Source of the DNA: Patulibacter minatonensis DSM 18081
GTDB taxonomy: Bacteria > Actinomycetota > Thermoleophilia > Solirubrobacterales > Solirubrobacteraceae
Assembly: GCF_000519325.1 (NCBI RefSeq)
Contig: NZ_KI912613.1
Location: forward strand, 604,835 to 668,834
Reading direction: 5' to 3'
DNA: 64,000 nucleotides
Shown in pieces: positions 52,643-60,612 of this stretch (positions are counted from its first letter, which is position 1; each line of letters opens with the position of its first letter). The notes under the pieces are model-generated. The model did no database searches. It saw nothing but the letters and a program-made list of their open reading frames with translations, and was not told where the DNA came from. Both the position numbers and the translations under genes were made by a program.

Positions 52643-52783
52643 TCAGCGACTGCCCGCCGCGGTCGCCCCGATCCGCTCCGCGATCCGCGCGGCCTGCCCG
52701 CGGATCTCGAGCACGGCGAGACCCGCGAGGCCGAAGCCCACGACGACGGCGTCGAACGAGGAGTCCGGCCCGGGAGCGCCCAT
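52643..52783 (-). CDS. 46-residue small protein with its own leaderless promoter
   Basis: Frame from ATG 52783 to TGA 52643, 46 residues: a hydrophobic core (FDAVVVGFGLAGLAVLEIR) then a charged helix (GQAARIAERIGA). TACCGT (52791-52796) lies seven bases before the ATG, exactly the arrangement of leaderless genes in the window, which is the main argument that it is real. It may be a small membrane-associated peptide, or the N-terminal remnant of a flavoprotein (the D-x-V-V-V-G pattern). Convergent with the MFS gene, ending ten bases after its stop. Confidence 0.55.
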   Translation of the reverse strand: MGAPGPDSSFDAVVVGFGLAGLAVLEIRGQAARIAERIGATAAGSR

Positions 52784-52981
52784 CGCGGGGACGGTAGGGC
52801 GCAGGGCGTCCCGGGGCGCGGAGGCGGACCGACGAGCCGGACGGCGCGCCCGCCGCCCGGCCGGCCATCCGCGTCAGTCGCCGCTGAGCGCCGGCGCCGG
52901 GGCGTCTCGCACCTGCGCTCCGGGTCGGGCGACGTCGTCGACCGGCTGCAGGCCTGGATCGACGAGGAGCGGACCGAGCAC

Positions 52982-53290
52982 GTGGCGCCGGACCCGGAGA
53001 TCGCGCGTCTCCGGCGCACCGCGATCGAGCACGACCCGGAGCTCCGGGCCCGCGACCGCCAGTACTTCGAGACCCTGCAGTCCGCGCTCGCCCTCGCGGT
53101 CGCGGCCCAGTTCGGGGTGTCGGAGGACGACATGGGCCCGCAGATCTTCGGCGGCGCGGCGATGGCGTTCCTCTGGCGCCTCGGGTCGATCGCGCTGCGG
53201 GACGACCCGCAGGACGTGGAGGCGCTCGTGGCCGAGGGCTTCGACCTGCTGCGGGCGACGCTCGCGGCGGTGTCCGCGGACGGCGACTGA
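52982..53290 (+). pseudogene. TetR C-terminal domain without its HTH
   Basis: The readable part (from GTG 52982, though the frame is open further upstream with RSGSGDVVDRLQAWIDEERT) resembles the C-terminal ligand domain of TetR regulators: ARLRRTAIEHDPELRARDRQ, YFETLQSALALAVAAQFG, GGAAMAFLWRLGSIAL and a final amphipathic helix with ALVAEGFDLLRATL. The N-terminal HTH is absent and no start signal or TAnnnT box is seen, so it is probably a decayed repressor. Confidence 0.6.
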
Positions 53291-53384
53291 CGGCGCGGCG
53301 CGGCCAGGACCTGCACCGGCGGAGTGGCCGGGCATCGCCCGGGCGCGCGACGGCCGTGGCCGACCGCGAGGGCCCGGCGTCGGC

Positions 53385-53984
53385 TCAGCGGCTCGCGGTC
53401 GACCCGCCCTGCCGGGCGAGCGTCCGGCGCGGCGCGACGAAGACGCCCCAGAGGCTCCGGGGGCGCGTCCGGAGCTCCTCCACGACGAGCCCGGCGAGCG
53501 CGGGGTAGAAGCCCGTCCGCGGGAACCGGGCGAACAGGCTGCGGATCCATCGGCGCTCGAGGCCGAACGCGACGATCCCCGCGCTGACGTCGATGAGGTC
53601 CGACCGCCGCACGAGCTCGACCTCGAGCCCCATGGCCATCCGCGACCGCGGGGCGTGGTGCTGCTCGCACGCGTCCATGCAGCGCTGCAGCCGCTCCGCG
53701 GGCCAGCCGAACGGCTCGAGCACCCGCTCGACGAGCAGCGCACCCTCCGTCACGTACGGCGCGTCGCTCGCGGTGCTCAGCCCGGCGTCGTGGAGCCAGC
53801 ACGCGCAGAGCAGGAGCTCGCGGTCGAAGGCGCGGTCGCCGGCGAGGCGTTCGCAGAGCACGAACTGCCGGACGCAGTGGAGCTCCATCGGGCTCCCGAC
53901 CCCGCCGGCGCCGTCGCGGAGCGCCGCGAGGCAGGCGCGCTCCGCGTCGGTGCGGCACAGCTCGTCGGCATCGGTCGGCGTCAT
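53385..53984 (-). CDS. HD-domain phosphohydrolase-like protein
   Basis: 199 residues with an HD domain: His36 in ELHCVRQF, HD at 65-66 in CACWLHDAGLST, and a later His-His in CEQHHAPRSR, Asp in LVRRSDLID. The spacing fits HD metal-dependent phosphohydrolases; substrate unknown. Start ATG 53984 with TAGCGT six bases upstream (leaderless). Confidence 0.75.
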   Translation of the reverse strand: MTPTDADELCRTDAERACLAALRDGAGGVGSPMELHCVRQFVLCERLAGDRAFDRELLLCACWLHDAGLSTASDAPYVTEGALLVERVLEPFGWPAERLQRCMDACEQHHAPRSRMAMGLEVELVRRSDLIDVSAGIVAFGLERRWIRSLFARFPRTGFYPALAGLVVEELRTRPRSLWGVFVAPRRTLARQGGSTASR

Positions 53985-54069
53985 GGGCGCACGCTATCCG
54001 GCGTCCGCGGGGGGGGCATCCGGCGGGTGGTCGAGATTCGTCGCGCGGATGATGTCGAGAACCGCCCGT

Positions 54070-54111
54070 CGGCTCCGCTCTCCGGGTGAACGGCTCCGCT
54101 CTCCGGGTGAA
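54070..54111. repeat. Two perfect 21-bp tandem copies
   Basis: CGGCTCCGCTCTCCGGGTGA plus one A, repeated twice with no gap, followed by CGGCC. It lies between the HD gene and the RibD-like gene, 55 bases before the latter's start. Confidence 0.8.
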
Positions 54112-54165
54112 CGGCCCCACACCGCGGCCGACACCCCGACAGACCAGAGACCGAGAACCCCCCTC

Positions 54166-55023
54166 ATGCGCAAGCTCATCGTCACCAACATCGTCTCCGC
54201 CGACGGCTACTCCGAGGGCCCGGGCGGCAACGTCATGGCCCTCCCGATGGACCACGCCTTCGACGCCTACAACGCCGAGCGGCTCCGCACCGCCGACACG
54301 CTCCTCCTGGGCGCCACGACGTTGTCGATGTTCAGCGGCTTCTGGCCCGGCGTGGTCGACAACCGGGAGGCCTCCGACGACCAGCGCGAGATCTCCCGCC
54401 GCGACAACGCCATCGACAAGGTCGTCGTCTCGGACTCCCTGACCCCCGAGCAGGCCGGCGCCTGGCAGGACACCACCCGCGTCGTCCCTCGCGCCGACGC
54501 CCACGTCGCGGTCCGGGCACTGAAGGAGCAGGACGGCGGCGACATCCTCGTCTTCGGCAGCCGGACCCTCTGGAACGACCTCCTCGCCGCCGGCCTGGTC
54601 GACGAGGTCCACCTGGTCGTCGGCCCCGTGGTCCTCGGCGGCGGGACCCCGGCGTTCCCGGAGGGGACGGCGACGAACCTGCAGCTGCTCGGCACGCAGA
54701 CGTTCGACGGCAGCGGCAACCTCGTCGTCGGTACGCGGTGGATCGAGGCTGAGCGGGCCAGGAGCGTCAGCCGAGGCCGTCCGGCCCACCGTCCTTCGCG
54801 CGGGCCCGCTGCACGGCCACGGGCTCGGGGGCGGTCGCGACCGCCGAGGCGTCGAGCATCTCTGGTGCCCGGCCGAGCGCCGCGAGCTGCTCCACGGTCG
54901 CGCCCTCCCCCAGGCGGCCGACGGCCTGCTCGCCGCTCAGGATCGCGGCCTCCACGCCGGCGTGCGCGAAGTAGTCGCCCGCCAGCGCGATGCCACGCGG
55001 CATGTCGGCGTGGACCGAGTTGA
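54166..55023 (+). CDS. RibD C-terminal/dihydrofolate-reductase-like protein
   Basis: 285 residues as open here, but the family domain ends about residue 190: MRKLIVTNIVSADGYSEGPG, ADTLLLGATTLSMFSGFWPG, GGDILVFGSRTLWNDLLAAG and VDEVHLVVGPVVLGGGTPAF. The last ~90 residues (SRGRPAHRPSRGP...) are Arg/Pro-rich and overlap the convergent flavoprotein gene by 257 bases, so the normal stop appears to be lost. Start ATG 54166. Reductase for an NADPH-dependent small-molecule substrate; actual substrate unknown. Confidence 0.78.
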   Translation: MRKLIVTNIVSADGYSEGPGGNVMALPMDHAFDAYNAERLRTADTLLLGATTLSMFSGFWPGVVDNREASDDQREISRRDNAIDKVVVSDSLTPEQAGAWQDTTRVVPRADAHVAVRALKEQDGGDILVFGSRTLWNDLLAAGLVDEVHLVVGPVVLGGGTPAFPEGTATNLQLLGTQTFDGSGNLVVGTRWIEAERARSVSRGRPAHRPSRGPAARPRARGRSRPPRRRASLVPGRAPRAAPRSRPPPGGRRPARRSGSRPPRRRARSSRPPARCHAACRRGPS

Positions 55024-56200
55024 GGGTCGCGTAGTGGCCCGGCCCGGCGATCGACAGGCCCCGCTTGTAGTGGAAGAGCTCGACGAAGTCCGGCTCGGGC
55101 GCGGGACCGTACGCCTGGACCGCGGCGTCGATCGCGGCCCGCTCGATCTGCTCGTCGGTCATCGTCTCGAGCGGCGGCGTGTAGAAGTAGACGCCGACGG
55201 CCTCACCGCCGGGCGGCACCGTCCCGGGGTGGCGGTGGCTCTGCAGCACGGCGGCACCCCAGGCAGCGTCCGGCTGGTTGGCGGGCAGCGCCACGCTGAT
55301 GCGCTCACCGGGGTAGGGGTTCGTCTTCCAGCAGACCTGGGCGTGCGCGTACTCCGAGTACCGGCAGCCGCGGAGCTTCACGACCGCCTCGTCCCGGACG
55401 ATCCCCTGGAGCAGGTCGGCGCTGACGCCGGGCTCCGTCGCCAGGACCACCTGATCGACCTCGTGGACCTCGCCGCCGGCGGTCACCGCCCAGCCGGAGG
55501 CGGTCCGCACCAGGGCCTCGACCGGCGCGTTCGTGCGGACGTCGAGGTTCGGCGTCCCGGCGACGAGCCAGTCCGAGATCTGCCCGATGCCGCCGGGCGG
55601 CACGGAGAGCTTGAGCTTGTAGAACTGCTGCAGGATCGCCTGGAAGAGGGACGTCGACAGCCACGACATCGGGACCGCGTAGAGGAAGCCCATGTACGGG
55701 ACCGTGATGTAGTCGTGGCCCTTGTTCCCGAGGACGCGCCGCGACCAGGTCTCGAGCGTCTCGCCGCGGTCGTAGCGCGCGAGGTCCGCCCCGTCGAAGC
55801 ACGACTTCGGGCCGCGCTGCACGAGCTGCGACGCGACGCCCGCGGCGATCCGGAGCTTGTCCTTGACGGAGAACACGGGCAGCTTGAGGAAGCTCAGGAC
55901 CTGGTCGAAGCCGACCTCGTACTTCTGCCCGTCGGCGTCGATCACGTGCGTGCGGGCGTCCCACGGCACGAGCTCGCGGTGCTTGCCGAGCTCCTTCAGG
56001 ATCGCGTTCGTGCGCGGGTAGATGCCGCCCATCAGGAACAGCGCGCCGGACCCGAGGTTGAAGCCCTCGCGCTGCTTCTGCTGCGTCCGCCCGCCGACCT
56101 GCTCCTGGGCCTCCAGGAGCACGACCTGATGCCCGCGCTTGCCGAGCGAGTACGCCGCCGCGCACCCGGCCGGACCGCCTCCGATGACCGCTGTCTTCAT
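54767..56200 (-). CDS. FAD-dependent amine-oxidase-like oxidoreductase
   Basis: 477 residues. FAD-binding N terminus MKTAVIGGGPAGCAAAYSLG, then LLEAQEQVGGRTQQKQREGF (the GGR loop of protoporphyrinogen/amine oxidases), and a C-terminal FAD segment IALAGDYFAHAGVEAAILSG. Likely a desaturase/oxidase of hydrophobic substrates. Start ATG 56200, with TAGGGT seven bases upstream. The last 40 residues run beyond the FAD motif and overlap the RibD-like gene on the other strand. Confidence 0.82.
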   Translation of the reverse strand: MKTAVIGGGPAGCAAAYSLGKRGHQVVLLEAQEQVGGRTQQKQREGFNLGSGALFLMGGIYPRTNAILKELGKHRELVPWDARTHVIDADGQKYEVGFDQVLSFLKLPVFSVKDKLRIAAGVASQLVQRGPKSCFDGADLARYDRGETLETWSRRVLGNKGHDYITVPYMGFLYAVPMSWLSTSLFQAILQQFYKLKLSVPPGGIGQISDWLVAGTPNLDVRTNAPVEALVRTASGWAVTAGGEVHEVDQVVLATEPGVSADLLQGIVRDEAVVKLRGCRYSEYAHAQVCWKTNPYPGERISVALPANQPDAAWGAAVLQSHRHPGTVPPGGEAVGVYFYTPPLETMTDEQIERAAIDAAVQAYGPAPEPDFVELFHYKRGLSIAGPGHYATLNSVHADMPRGIALAGDYFAHAGVEAAILSGEQAVGRLGEGATVEQLAALGRAPEMLDASAVATAPEPVAVQRARAKDGGPDGLG

Positions 56201-56550
56201 GGTGCCGACCCTACGTCGAGGGGATGCGCCGGGACAAACGCGGCCGGGGAGGAATCGTCGGGCCGCGTTTGTCGCCGGACGACAACGGCGGCGGAGTCGC
56301 CGAGGCGCGGCCCGATCTCGCGCTGCACGAGCGCGCGGGCGCGCTCGGGATCGGTGCAGAGCGCGGCGACCAGGGCGATCTCGTCGTACGGGGTGACGGC
56401 CGGCGTGCCGCGCAGGCCGATCCTGAGCGCGTCGACGGCCTCGCGATGGCTCGTGCGGAAGCCGACCGCGCCGGGCTTCGGGGTGCTGAGGCCGGCGGTC
56501 GCGGGCCCGACGACCCCGGCGACCCGGGCGGCGCCGATCCCCGGACCGGT
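56197..56550 (-). pseudogene. Remnant of a PucR-type regulator
   Basis: This frame reads like the middle of a PucR regulator: VGFRTSHREAVDALRIGLRG, then TPAVTPYDEIALVAALCTDP and ERARALVQREIGPRLGDSA. The intact PucR at 60613 has the same pattern (VAGFRRSHLDALATQRLM, ATYDEVQVVALATQDEERA). The N-terminal half and C-terminal HTH are missing. It ends in a TGA that overlaps the ATG of the flavoprotein at 56200. Confidence 0.6.
56233..56273. promoter_or_regulatory. 13-bp perfect inverted repeat near the flavoprotein promoter
   Basis: GACAAACGCGGCC and GGCCGCGTTTGTC flank a 15-base spacer, 20 bases upstream of the TAGGGT box of the flavoprotein gene. It is long enough to be an operator; it lies inside the PucR remnant. 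Confidence 0.6.
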
Positions 56551-56555
56551 CCGCG

Positions 56556-57944
56556 CTACTCCCCGAGCACCGCCCGCACGTGCTCGAGCAGCACGTCCGG
56601 CACGTCGTGCTCATCGCCCAGCGCGAAGAACGCCTCCGCCCGCCCGGCGTCTCGTCCGTGGACGTCGAGCGCGTCGGTGATCAGCCGTCGCACGACCCGC
56701 TGGTCGCGCCAGCGGGGATCCTCCGCGAGCAACTCGATCGCCGCGAGCGACTCCTCCTCCTCGCCGACGCACTCGAACGGCTTGTGGCCGCCCGTCGCGG
56801 TGAGGAGCGCGAAGCCCTCGTACTGGGCGTCGTCGTCGAGGATCGCGCCGCCGAGGATCTCGGCGAGGGCGTCGGGCTCCAGGTGCGGCGCGAGCATCAG
56901 GGCGACGAACCGGCACTTCGGGCAGTCGCGGCACCACGCCTGACCGCCGCGCAGCGCCGGGTCGGTGTGGAAGTTCCGGTTGCAGCTGGTGAACGCGTGG
57001 TGGTACTGCGGGTACCGCTGCGCGAAGGCCCGGGCGATCCCGAGCTCCGAGGCCGGGCGCAGGATCGAGAAGAGGTCGACGTCGGGGAGCGCCTCGGCCG
57101 CGGCGGCGCGCAGCAGGCCCTCCGCGCGACGGCTCTTGCTGAACTGGTGGTTGACCTCGATGCCGTCGTGGACGAGGTTGCCGACCGACGCGGACCGCTC
57201 GTTCGCGATCGCGATCGCGTCGTAGCCGTTGATCTTCGCGGTGAGCAGCGCGACGCAGCTGATGATCGCGGTGATCGGGACGTGGCCGTTCAGGGCGCCC
57301 GACCCGTTCAGGCGGCGGAAGTCGTCCAGCGGCAGCCCGCGGCGGACCTCGAGCATCGGCAGGCCCGCGACCTCGGCGGTGCGGTGCATCGGCGGCAGCG
57401 CGTTGACGACGAACAGGGCGAGGTCGAGGCCGGAGCGCCTGACGGTCTCGAGCGCGACGATCGAGTCCTTTCCGCCGCCGACGGGGACGAGGACGCGCGT
57501 CGGCTGCCCGGCGTCGCCGGGCTTCCCACCCCGGGCGGGGCCGCGCGGGAACGTCGGCCGCGGGATGCCGTCGAGCCGGTCGCGGTTCTCGTAGGCGAAC
57601 TCGCCGAGGCCCTCGGAGTACAGGGCCTCGAGGAGCTCCGCGGTGGCCGGCGGCGGGGCCCCGGTCTCGCAGACCACCTCGGGCGGTGCGGCCATCTTGT
57701 AGTAGCTGACGCCCGCCGCCCAGTGCAGGAGGTCGAGGATCGGGCCGAGCGCGTCCGGGTCGACGGTCGCGCCGTCCTGCAGCGGGATGTCGAAGGTCTC
57801 GACGAGCGTCTCGACGTCGTCGAGCGCGTACTCCAGTCGCACGCGCCCCTCGGCGCTGATCGACCGCGCGACGAACCGGAACGCCTTGATCGCGCGGGGG
57901 TGAAACGGGGTGGCCGAGGGGGCCGCTGCGGCGTCGAGCGTCAC
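56556..57944 (-). CDS. murL: MurL-like UDP-MurNAc-L-Ala-L-Glu epimerase
   Basis: 462 residues. It has a PP-loop-like phosphate site LVPVGGGKDSIVALETVRRS, an N-terminal region FRFVARSISAEGRVRLEYAL, SYYKMAAPPEV and a Cys-rich WCRDCPKCRFVALML, all consistent with MurL, which makes the D-Glu of peptidoglycan by epimerising UDP-MurNAc-L-Ala-L-Glu. The assignment is from recall of the family, not from a search. Start GTG 57944, where TACCCT is six bases upstream and the six bases are GGAGGG. No MurD2 gene is adjacent. Confidence 0.65.
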   Translation of the reverse strand: MTLDAAAAPSATPFHPRAIKAFRFVARSISAEGRVRLEYALDDVETLVETFDIPLQDGATVDPDALGPILDLLHWAAGVSYYKMAAPPEVVCETGAPPPATAELLEALYSEGLGEFAYENRDRLDGIPRPTFPRGPARGGKPGDAGQPTRVLVPVGGGKDSIVALETVRRSGLDLALFVVNALPPMHRTAEVAGLPMLEVRRGLPLDDFRRLNGSGALNGHVPITAIISCVALLTAKINGYDAIAIANERSASVGNLVHDGIEVNHQFSKSRRAEGLLRAAAAEALPDVDLFSILRPASELGIARAFAQRYPQYHHAFTSCNRNFHTDPALRGGQAWCRDCPKCRFVALMLAPHLEPDALAEILGGAILDDDAQYEGFALLTATGGHKPFECVGEEEESLAAIELLAEDPRWRDQRVVRRLITDALDVHGRDAGRAEAFFALGDEHDVPDVLLEHVRAVLGE

Positions 57945-58062
57945 CCCTCCAGGGTACCCGGCCGGTTCGAGGCATCTCCGGCACGGGCTGCGGGTGCCCG
58001 GTGCCTCGTCGCGGTCCGGCGCGGCCCGGACCCGGGACGCACAGGGCTGGCCGGCACCGGAC

Positions 58063-58911
58063 CTACGACTTCATCATCCGCTTCGTCGCCGCCAGCAGGA
58101 CCTTGCCGTAGCTCGACGGGATCGCGCGCACGACGGCGTCCATCGCCTTCGCGTCGTTGCCGACGAGGACGCGGACCTTGCCGGCCTCGACGCCCTTGAC
58201 GATGACCCTGGCGGCCTCGGCCGGGTCCATCTTCAGGAGCTTCTCGCGGTACAGCTTGTCGCGGGCCTCGTGCTTGGCGGTGATCTCCGCGCCGCTGTCC
58301 CGGGCGTGCTGCAGGGCGGCGGAGCTGATGTTCGTCTTGATGCCGCCCGGGTGGATCGAGGTGACGCCGACGGGGTGGCGGGCCTCCTCCATCTCCATCC
58401 GCAGGCACTCGGTGAAGCCGCGCACCGCGTACTTCGACGCGCAGTAGTGGCTCATCTCGGGCTGGGCCATGATGCCGTTCAGCGACGAGACGTTGACGAC
58501 GTGGCCGTCGCCCGACGCGATCAGGTGCGGCAGGAACGCCTGGGTGCCGTGGATGACGCCGAAGAGGTTGATCGAGAGGACGCGCTCGTAGTCCTCCCAC
58601 TCGGACTCGAGCACGGGACGCGAGTGCGCCACGCCGGCGTTGTTGTAGATCTGGTGGACGACGCCGAAGTGCGCCACCACCTCGGCGGCCCAGGCGAAGA
58701 ACGCTTCGCGGTCGGCGACGTTCAGCGTCGTCAGGAGGACGTCCGGGGCACCGGCCTTCCGGGCCAGCGCCGCGGTCTCCTCGATGCCCGCGGCGTTCAC
58801 GTCCGAGAGCGCCAGTCGTGCGCCCTTGCCGGCCAGCAGGAGCGCGAGCGCCCGGCCGATGCCGGAGCCGGCGCCGGTGATCGCGCAGACCTTGCCGTCG
58901 GTCTTGCTCAT
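58063..58911 (-). CDS. Short-chain dehydrogenase/reductase
   Basis: 282 residues. TGAGSGIGRALALLLAGKGA (NAD(P) site TGxxxGxG), YNNAGVAHSRP (NNAG), VNVSSLNGIM (Ser) and SHYCASKYAVRG (YxxxK catalytic). A complete classical SDR. It overlaps the start of the flavin monooxygenase stop by four bases (ATGA) and is transcribed with it. Confidence 0.88.
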   Translation of the reverse strand: MSKTDGKVCAITGAGSGIGRALALLLAGKGARLALSDVNAAGIEETAALARKAGAPDVLLTTLNVADREAFFAWAAEVVAHFGVVHQIYNNAGVAHSRPVLESEWEDYERVLSINLFGVIHGTQAFLPHLIASGDGHVVNVSSLNGIMAQPEMSHYCASKYAVRGFTECLRMEMEEARHPVGVTSIHPGGIKTNISSAALQHARDSGAEITAKHEARDKLYREKLLKMDPAEAARVIVKGVEAGKVRVLVGNDAKAMDAVVRAIPSSYGKVLLAATKRMMKS

Positions 58912-60503
58912 GCGGCGACCTGCGCATCGGCCGGGGCGGCGGCGCCCGTCGGGGCGGGGGTGCCGGCGGTCGTGCTCGCGATGGGCCCGGCGGCGAACGA
59001 CACGGGCAGCGAGCCGCCGCGCCGGGCGAACCGCAGCACCCCGTCGGAGACCGCGCCCTTGCGCAGGTGCTTCTCGTCCTCGCGGTAGCTCATCGCCAGC
59101 TGCCACGGGGCGTCCGCGCCCTGCTTCGGCATCTGGTCGAGCGAGCGCATGACGTAGCCGGCCTTGAAGTCGAGGAGCGGCTTCGTCGCCATGCCGGGGG
59201 TGTCGTTGACCGGCACCGCGATCGCGAAGTCGTGCTCGTCCATGTGCGCCAGCACGCGGTTGAGGTACCGGCAGACGAGATCGATCTTCAGCGTCCACGA
59301 CGAGTTCGTGTAGCCGATCGCGAACGAGAAGTTCGGGACGCCGGAGCCCATGAAGCCCTTGTAGGCCAGGGTGCTCGGGACGTCGACGGGCTCGCCGTCC
59401 ACGTCGAGCGTCATGTTCCCGAAGAGCAGCAGGTTCAGGCCCGTCGCGGTGACGATGACGTCGGCGGGGATCTCGGTGCCCGACGTCGTCAGGACGCCCT
59501 TCTCGGTGAAGCGCTCGATGCCGTCGGTGACGATGTCGGCCGTGCGCTTCTGGAACGCGCGGAAGAGGTCGCCGTGCGGCACGGCGCAGAGGCGCTGGTC
59601 CCACGGGTCGTACGTCGGGTTGAAGTGGACGTCGACGTCGACGTGCTCGGGCAGGTACTTCTTGTTGATGCTGCGGATCCACTTGCGCGCACGGCCGGGA
59701 AAGCGCTGGCAGAACGCGTAGAGGATCCGCTGCTGCTCGATGTTCTTCTGCCGGGTCAGCTTGTGGCCGCGGACGTCGCCGAACCACGTGCGGAAGCGAT
59801 CGCCGATCGGGTCGGTCGACGGGAGCGGCAGCACGTAGGACGGCGAGCGCTGCAGCATCGTCACGTGCGCACCCTGCTTCGCGAGGGCGGGGACGAGCGT
59901 CACGGCGGTGGCACCGGAGCCGACGACCACGATCTCCTTGCCCTCCGGGTCGAAGTCCTCGGGCCAGAGCTGCGGATGGATGATCTGCCCGGCGAAGTCC
60001 TCGGCGCCCGCGAACGTCGGCGAGAAGCCCTGGTCGTAGCGGTAGTAGCCCGACGCGCAGAAGAGCCAGGAGCAGGTCAGCTCGAGCTCCTCGCCGGCGT
60101 GCAGGACGCGGACCGTCCAGCGGGCGTCGGCCGTCGAGAACGACGCGTGCTGCACCCGGTGGTCGTAGCGGATGTGCTGGTCGACGCCGGTCTCCGAGGC
60201 GGCCTCGCGCAGGTAGGCGAGGATGTCCTCGCCGTCGGCGATCGCCTTCGCGCCGGTCCACGGCTTGAAGTCGTAGGCGAACGTCGAGAGGTCGGAGTCC
60301 GAGCGGATCCCCGGGTAGCGGAAGAGGTCCCAGGTGCCGCCGCTCCGCTCGCGGCCCTCGAGCAGCAGGAACGTCCGGTCGGGATGCCCCATCTGGAGGT
60401 GGCGCGCGGCGCCGATGCCGGACAGGCCGGCACCGACGAACAGGACGTCGACGTGCTCGACGGCGGTCGCGGGATCTGCGGGGGTCGCGTTCGGGGTGCT
60501 CAT
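58908..60503 (-). CDS. Baeyer-Villiger-type flavin monooxygenase
   Basis: 531 residues. FAD motif VDVLFVGAGLSGIGAARHLQ, NADP motif IVVVGSGATAVTLVPALA and the BVMO fingerprint FxGxxxHxxxWP as FAGQIIHPQLWPED between them. The sequence continues with the usual GTWDLFRYPGIRSDSD region. It oxidises a ketone or similar substrate to an ester. Start ATG 60503; the same operon carries an SDR that could make or consume the ketone. The divergent PucR regulator at 60613 probably controls it. Confidence 0.9.
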   Translation of the reverse strand: MSTPNATPADPATAVEHVDVLFVGAGLSGIGAARHLQMGHPDRTFLLLEGRERSGGTWDLFRYPGIRSDSDLSTFAYDFKPWTGAKAIADGEDILAYLREAASETGVDQHIRYDHRVQHASFSTADARWTVRVLHAGEELELTCSWLFCASGYYRYDQGFSPTFAGAEDFAGQIIHPQLWPEDFDPEGKEIVVVGSGATAVTLVPALAKQGAHVTMLQRSPSYVLPLPSTDPIGDRFRTWFGDVRGHKLTRQKNIEQQRILYAFCQRFPGRARKWIRSINKKYLPEHVDVDVHFNPTYDPWDQRLCAVPHGDLFRAFQKRTADIVTDGIERFTEKGVLTTSGTEIPADVIVTATGLNLLLFGNMTLDVDGEPVDVPSTLAYKGFMGSGVPNFSFAIGYTNSSWTLKIDLVCRYLNRVLAHMDEHDFAIAVPVNDTPGMATKPLLDFKAGYVMRSLDQMPKQGADAPWQLAMSYREDEKHLRKGAVSDGVLRFARRGGSLPVSFAAGPIASTTAGTPAPTGAAAPADAQVAA

Positions 60504-60599
60504 GGGCGTTCTCGCAGCATGACCCGCGGGTCGCCCGAATACCCGAGGCAGACGCACAGGATCACGGCCGCTGCTTGTGCACGATGCCCAGCGTGGGCG

Positions 60600-60605
60600 T
60601 AGGGT
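60600..60605 (+). promoter_or_regulatory. Leaderless -10 box for the PucR gene
   Basis: TAGGGT, seven bases, then GTG 60613. Confidence 0.6.
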
Positions 60606-60612
60606 CGGGAGC

